Source of the DNA: Ophiothrix spiculata | Lineage: Eukaryota; Echinodermata; Ophiuroidea; Amphilepidida; Ophiotrichidae | Reading direction: 5' to 3' (one strand) | Length of the DNA: 21,203 nucleotides | Assembly (NCBI GenBank): GCA_000969725.1 | Contig: JXSR01S063298.1 | Shown: in pieces, positions 18,338-21,203 of the stretch | Layout: each line of letters starts with the position of its first letter | Numbering within the stretch: the first letter of the stretch is position 1 | Notes under the pieces: model-generated | Told to the model about the DNA's origin: nothing | Databases searched by the model: none | What the model saw: the letters and a program-made list of their open reading frames with translations, nothing else | Made by a program: the position numbers and the translations under genes

Positions 18338-18778
18338 GTTATCCTTGCTTTTAATTACATTTTTTCTGTAGTAAAATTGAGGTGAAATGAGGGGTAATTT
18401 TACATGACAAGAGGTCATTTTAACCTTATTATCCATCCATCCACTGGATCAGAGGATTGAGCACACAAGGCAAGTAATTCCATCAGCAGACATGTGGCGA
18501 CGGAATAACCATTCGACTCTGAAGGCTAGTGGATGTTAGCCACAAGCTACAGAGGCTCAAGATTGAAGTGCGAGGTGCAAGTTAAATTTTTATTCTTTAC
18601 AAATGATTTGGGTCTTTCAGACATTCAAAATTTTACCTAAATTCACCTGACAATCAACTCATGGGATTAAATCCAATTATTTTCATGGATCAAAGCCAAA
18701 AGACTAATTCTATAAAAGCCAATGCTTTAATATACTGGTCCAACGATGACTTTACCCTATTGCATTATCAGCTAACCC
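18338..18778. other. No gene seen
   Basis: A GC-richer patch at 18430-18570 (ccatccatccactgg ... gctagtggatgttag) has no open exon or repeat partner. The plus frame at 18661-18849 runs into family F copy 3 and owes its last third to it. Confidence 0.4.
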
Positions 18779-18999
18779 AAGAGAAGATTTCGTGTGTATC
18801 CCATCATGCATTGCTTCCAATGGGATTGTTTGTATCGGAATTTATGTGAGTATTTAGTGATGAAATGCCCATAAACCAAAGTTAATTGATGTAATCTGGT
18901 ATTACCGGCAAGTTTCATCACTAACTACTCACATGACTTCCTGTACAAAATTTTGCATAGAAAATAATGCATGATGGGATACACACGATATCTTCTCTT
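18779..18999 (+). mobile_element. Foldback element family F, copy 3 (221 bp, 9-bp target duplication)
   Basis: The termini AAGAGAAGATTTCGTGTGTA and inverted AAGAGAAGATATCGTGTGTA pair through arms of about 87 bp (18779-18865 and 18913-18999) around a 47-bp loop in the same orientation as copy 1. AGCTAACCC occurs perfectly just outside both ends (18770-18778, 19000-19008). This is the best-preserved copy and sets the family boundaries. Confidence 0.93.
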
Positions 19000-19008
19000 A
19001 GCTAACCC

Positions 19009-19426
19009 CATCCATCTCTATCTCTCAATTGACATGCATTAACTCCTATAATGAAACCTAATTGTTTTGGAGCAATGTCAATTTTGTAGCAGTTAAACTG
19101 ATTTAGATTTACATGGCAAATAGATGGCTTGTTATTCTACTCCTCATTTCCTGTGTCTTCTGATCACACAATCCAATAGACCTGGTCTGGCCACAGACGA
19201 TGTTGGACATGGCTCTTTACTGCCAGATCATAGGTATCTATATGCGGTGTCGCCTGTATGATTTCAATACGTGGACAAATAGTGCCTCCAATGAACTTAC
19301 ATTACTTTGCTACCAATGGGGTTCAAGAGGATTTAGAATAACTTTATCAGGGATGGTTATGGCTTTTTGTAATTTTGTCTGAAAATGTGAATTTCCCAAT
19401 ACTTTTCTACAGTGAAGATCCAAGCA
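19009..19426. other. No firm gene
   Basis: A minus frame from about 19311 to 19168 reads GGTICPRIEIIQATPHIDTY... and is protein-like, but the acceptor is poor, the donor (CAG/GTCTAT) weak and the length within chance. The plus frame at 19200-19382 overlaps it. Confidence 0.35.
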
Positions 19427-19450
19427 TTTTTGCCTGAATTCAGGCAAAAA
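19427..19450. repeat. Perfect 24-bp palindrome
   Basis: TTTTTGCCTGAA is followed immediately by its exact reverse complement, with GAATTC at the centre and no loop. Flanking bases do not extend the pairing. Confidence 0.9.
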
Positions 19451-19836
19451 CTGAAGATAATCATGCCTGCTTTATAAAAATTATAGTATCAAATCATTAT
19501 AGGATCACTTGTTATTTTTTGAGAAAAGGTAAAAAAATGATTTTTGTAATATCTTATATATATATCCATGAGTCAATAGAAAGACACGTAAAATGTATCC
19601 TAAATTTGCCTTTAGATTTCCCTCATCCCTAAATGTAGTAAATTGTGTCCTATGCCGCCTGGTCGGCCATTAAATAGCAATTCAGTTTGTCTCTCCTTTG
19701 GAGTTCATCCAGATGTCATCTATGTTATGGCTCAGCACATTTGTGAGGGTGGTAAAAATAGTATGTTTGCAAAATTGTATTACTGTTTTTCATATGCATG
19801 GCCTAAAGGTGTGTCTGTACAGTTGTTAAAACCATA

Positions 19837-19875
19837 TGCTTTTTAAACATATGCTTTTTTTTTTGGGGGGGGGGG
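19837..19875. repeat. Direct repeat of catatgcttttt, then T and G runs
   Basis: The motif catatgctttt occurs twice in 20 bp (from about 19831 and 19848). The second runs into a T tract of about 11 and a G tract of about 11. Polymerase slippage is the likely origin; the copy number is unreliable. Confidence 0.7.
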
Positions 19876-19946
19876 AAGAAGAAAGTGTTTTGTATAAAGG
19901 GTACTTTCTTTCAAGGATTCAAATAGAGAAATGGAACTTTTGTGTA

Positions 19947-20060
19947 CCAGTGCAGGACTCACGAGTCATTAGGTCATGAATTAGAGCCATGCTTCAACCA
20001 ACTGGTTCATATGTCATTGAGCGAGACATTTAACCGAAATCGCTAACCAACCAACCAAAG
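19947..20060 (+). mobile_element. tRNA-derived SINE-like fragment
   Basis: The order ccagtgcaggactcacgag, ggtcatGAATTAGAGCC (19973-19988), then attgagcgagacatttaacc fits a decayed tRNA-derived SINE. GAATTAGAGCC differs at two bases from GAGTTCGAGCC, a common polymerase III B box. The following gagc-agacacttaacc-like stretch resembles a conserved segment found in many animal SINEs just after the tRNA part. It ends in (aacc) repeats at 20044-20057, like a simple 3' tail. No intact A box is visible, so the 5' end is decayed or truncated. The superfamily is not assigned. Confidence 0.5.
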
Positions 20061-20532
20061 CACATCGGGGATCTGTTAGTGGAATATTACAGATATAAAG
20101 TCCAGTTTGGTTTGTTTCTAAGATTGTTGTGACAATTAAATGCTTTAAAGCAAAACTTTGAGCAGAACTTTGAAGTGTAAACACAACATACAATTATCAA
20201 ACTGAAAGAAGTGGCAATACAACCAATGAAATGTCTCCGATATTTCTTTGCTAGGCAATTGGCAGATTTGCACTTGATAGCATTATAACTTGTCATGTAT
20301 GAAACATTGAAACATAATAAACACTTCATTTACTAAACAGAAGTTGCTCATGGTTAACTTGTGTTCAACAAAATACTTAATAATGAGAACATGATGTAGG
20401 CCAAGGGGTGTTAGTAGGCTTAACTCTCAAAATTTCTGGAGCAGTGTTTCAGCTGATATGACTGGATTACACTTGTGCAACATCCTGCAGCAACTAGTGA
20501 TAGGAGCAATTGCACCTGGTGGTGGTGCTCTC
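20061..20532. other. AT-rich DNA, no gene seen
   Basis: The minus frame at 20087-20329 is Cys/Phe/Asn-rich with no domain or splice signals. Nothing else was recognised. Confidence 0.4.
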
Positions 20533-20787
20533 CAGTGTTCCCGCTAAGGCCGTATGTCGCGAAATTGGCGCAGAAGCTCAAAAAATTGTTGCAAGAGGTT
20601 CCCAAACAAAACATTAAAAATAGGGATTTGGTTATACACAACATTCTTTATTTCAGTTTTATTCAGATTATATTCAAAATTACTCAAATTTTTGAGATGA
20701 TCTTTCCAAAATTGGCAATGGCGAGATGTATTTTTTTCCCTTTTATGTTGCTCTGGCGCAAAGTCAAAATCCTTAGCGGGAACACTG
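20533..20787. mobile_element. Inverted-repeat element with CAGTGTTCCCGCTAAGG ends (255 bp)
   Basis: CAGTGTTCCCGCTAAGG occurs at the left end and, perfectly inverted, at the right end (17 of 17). Further in, both arms carry ggcgca-type sequence (ttggcgcagaag / ctggcgcaaag). CAGTG ends with a following CCCGC are typical of hAT-type non-autonomous elements, but the expected 8-bp target duplication is not present in the flanks, so the assignment rests on the termini alone. The overlapping frames at 20475-20825 and 20544-20798 are by-products of the element. Confidence 0.8.
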
Positions 20788-21203
20788 TAACAATACACAT
20801 AATATCGCCAATATATGGGCTCTGATTGTCTGTAATTATCTTTGCTTTGAATTGCTTGGCTAAATCAGTTTAACACTGACTTTGACAATATGCTACAATG
20901 TTCCTTGATTTAAAAGTTGACAGTACAGCAAAAGGTGACAAAATGTTCCAAAAATAGTCCAATTCACAGCAAACAAAACACAATAAAAAGCTTAATTAAT
21001 CCATTAATCCTGACAAAACTTTTTAATTACTTGAGTACAGATCTTGTTTATCAACAAACACAGTTACTAATCCTTTGTTTAAATAGCTGAGACAATGCAG
21101 TACAGATATTCCTTTGTCGCAGGTGACTTCCTGTTGATGCTGGAGAAAGAACACGAACCTCAAATTTGAGGATAGATTTGCAAAAAAAGGTCAGGGGCAT
21201 TGT
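20788..21203. other. AT-rich DNA, no gene seen
   Basis: No exon, repeat or inverted-repeat terminus was recognised up to the window end. Confidence 0.45.

Noticed and set aside
20475..20825. 116-codon plus frame and its 84-codon antisense partner
   Set aside because: Both lie across the CAGTGTTCCC element and take their ends from its arms.
1..21203. CRISPR array, operon, phage or defence system
   Set aside because: No regularly spaced repeats, no closely packed genes, and eukaryotic splice and transposon features throughout.

Overview
The window looks like non-coding DNA from an animal genome, most likely a marine invertebrate. It is roughly two-thirds A+T by eye, has no bacterial-style gene packing, and contains short exon-like blocks with GT/AG splice signals. 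It is crowded with small non-autonomous DNA transposons and one tRNA-derived SINE-like piece. The mix of foldback elements recalls echinoderm or other invertebrate deuterostome genomes, but that is an impression and was not tested.

The one gene piece I can name with confidence is a 62-bp internal exon of a cadherin-repeat protein on the minus strand (13433-13494). It has a good acceptor, a good donor and the diagnostic Gly-Val-Ile-Thr ... Leu-Asp-Arg-Glu core of an extracellular cadherin domain. Much of the window may therefore be intron of a minus-strand cadherin-family gene. I could not place the neighbouring exons firmly; a 39-bp candidate at 14326-14364 is phase-compatible but weak.

Layout. 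1-4200: mostly featureless AT-rich DNA with three tandem-repeat patches and one weak exon candidate (1103-1249). 4209-4620: minus-strand coding-like block split by a frameshift. 4640-6530: hairpins and an exact 62-bp tandem duplication. 6538-7232: foldback element with poly-G/poly-C ends and a nested inverted repeat. 7233-9500: nothing clear. 9554-9756: two overlapping short frames resembling a decayed small membrane-anchored protein gene. 9940-10890: a 60-bp repeat pair. 11331-13414: four inverted-repeat elements, the last a pogo-like one lying 16 bp from the cadherin donor site. 14468-14779: 104-codon open frame of unknown nature. 14877-15356: foldback element. 15585-18999: three copies of one ~220-bp foldback family, two with perfect 9-bp target duplications, plus a duplicated GC-rich block and another foldback. 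19427-20787: a 24-bp perfect palindrome, a SINE-like fragment and an element with CAGTG ends.

I found no operon, defence locus or other multi-gene system. The most informative content is the cadherin exon and the transposon record.
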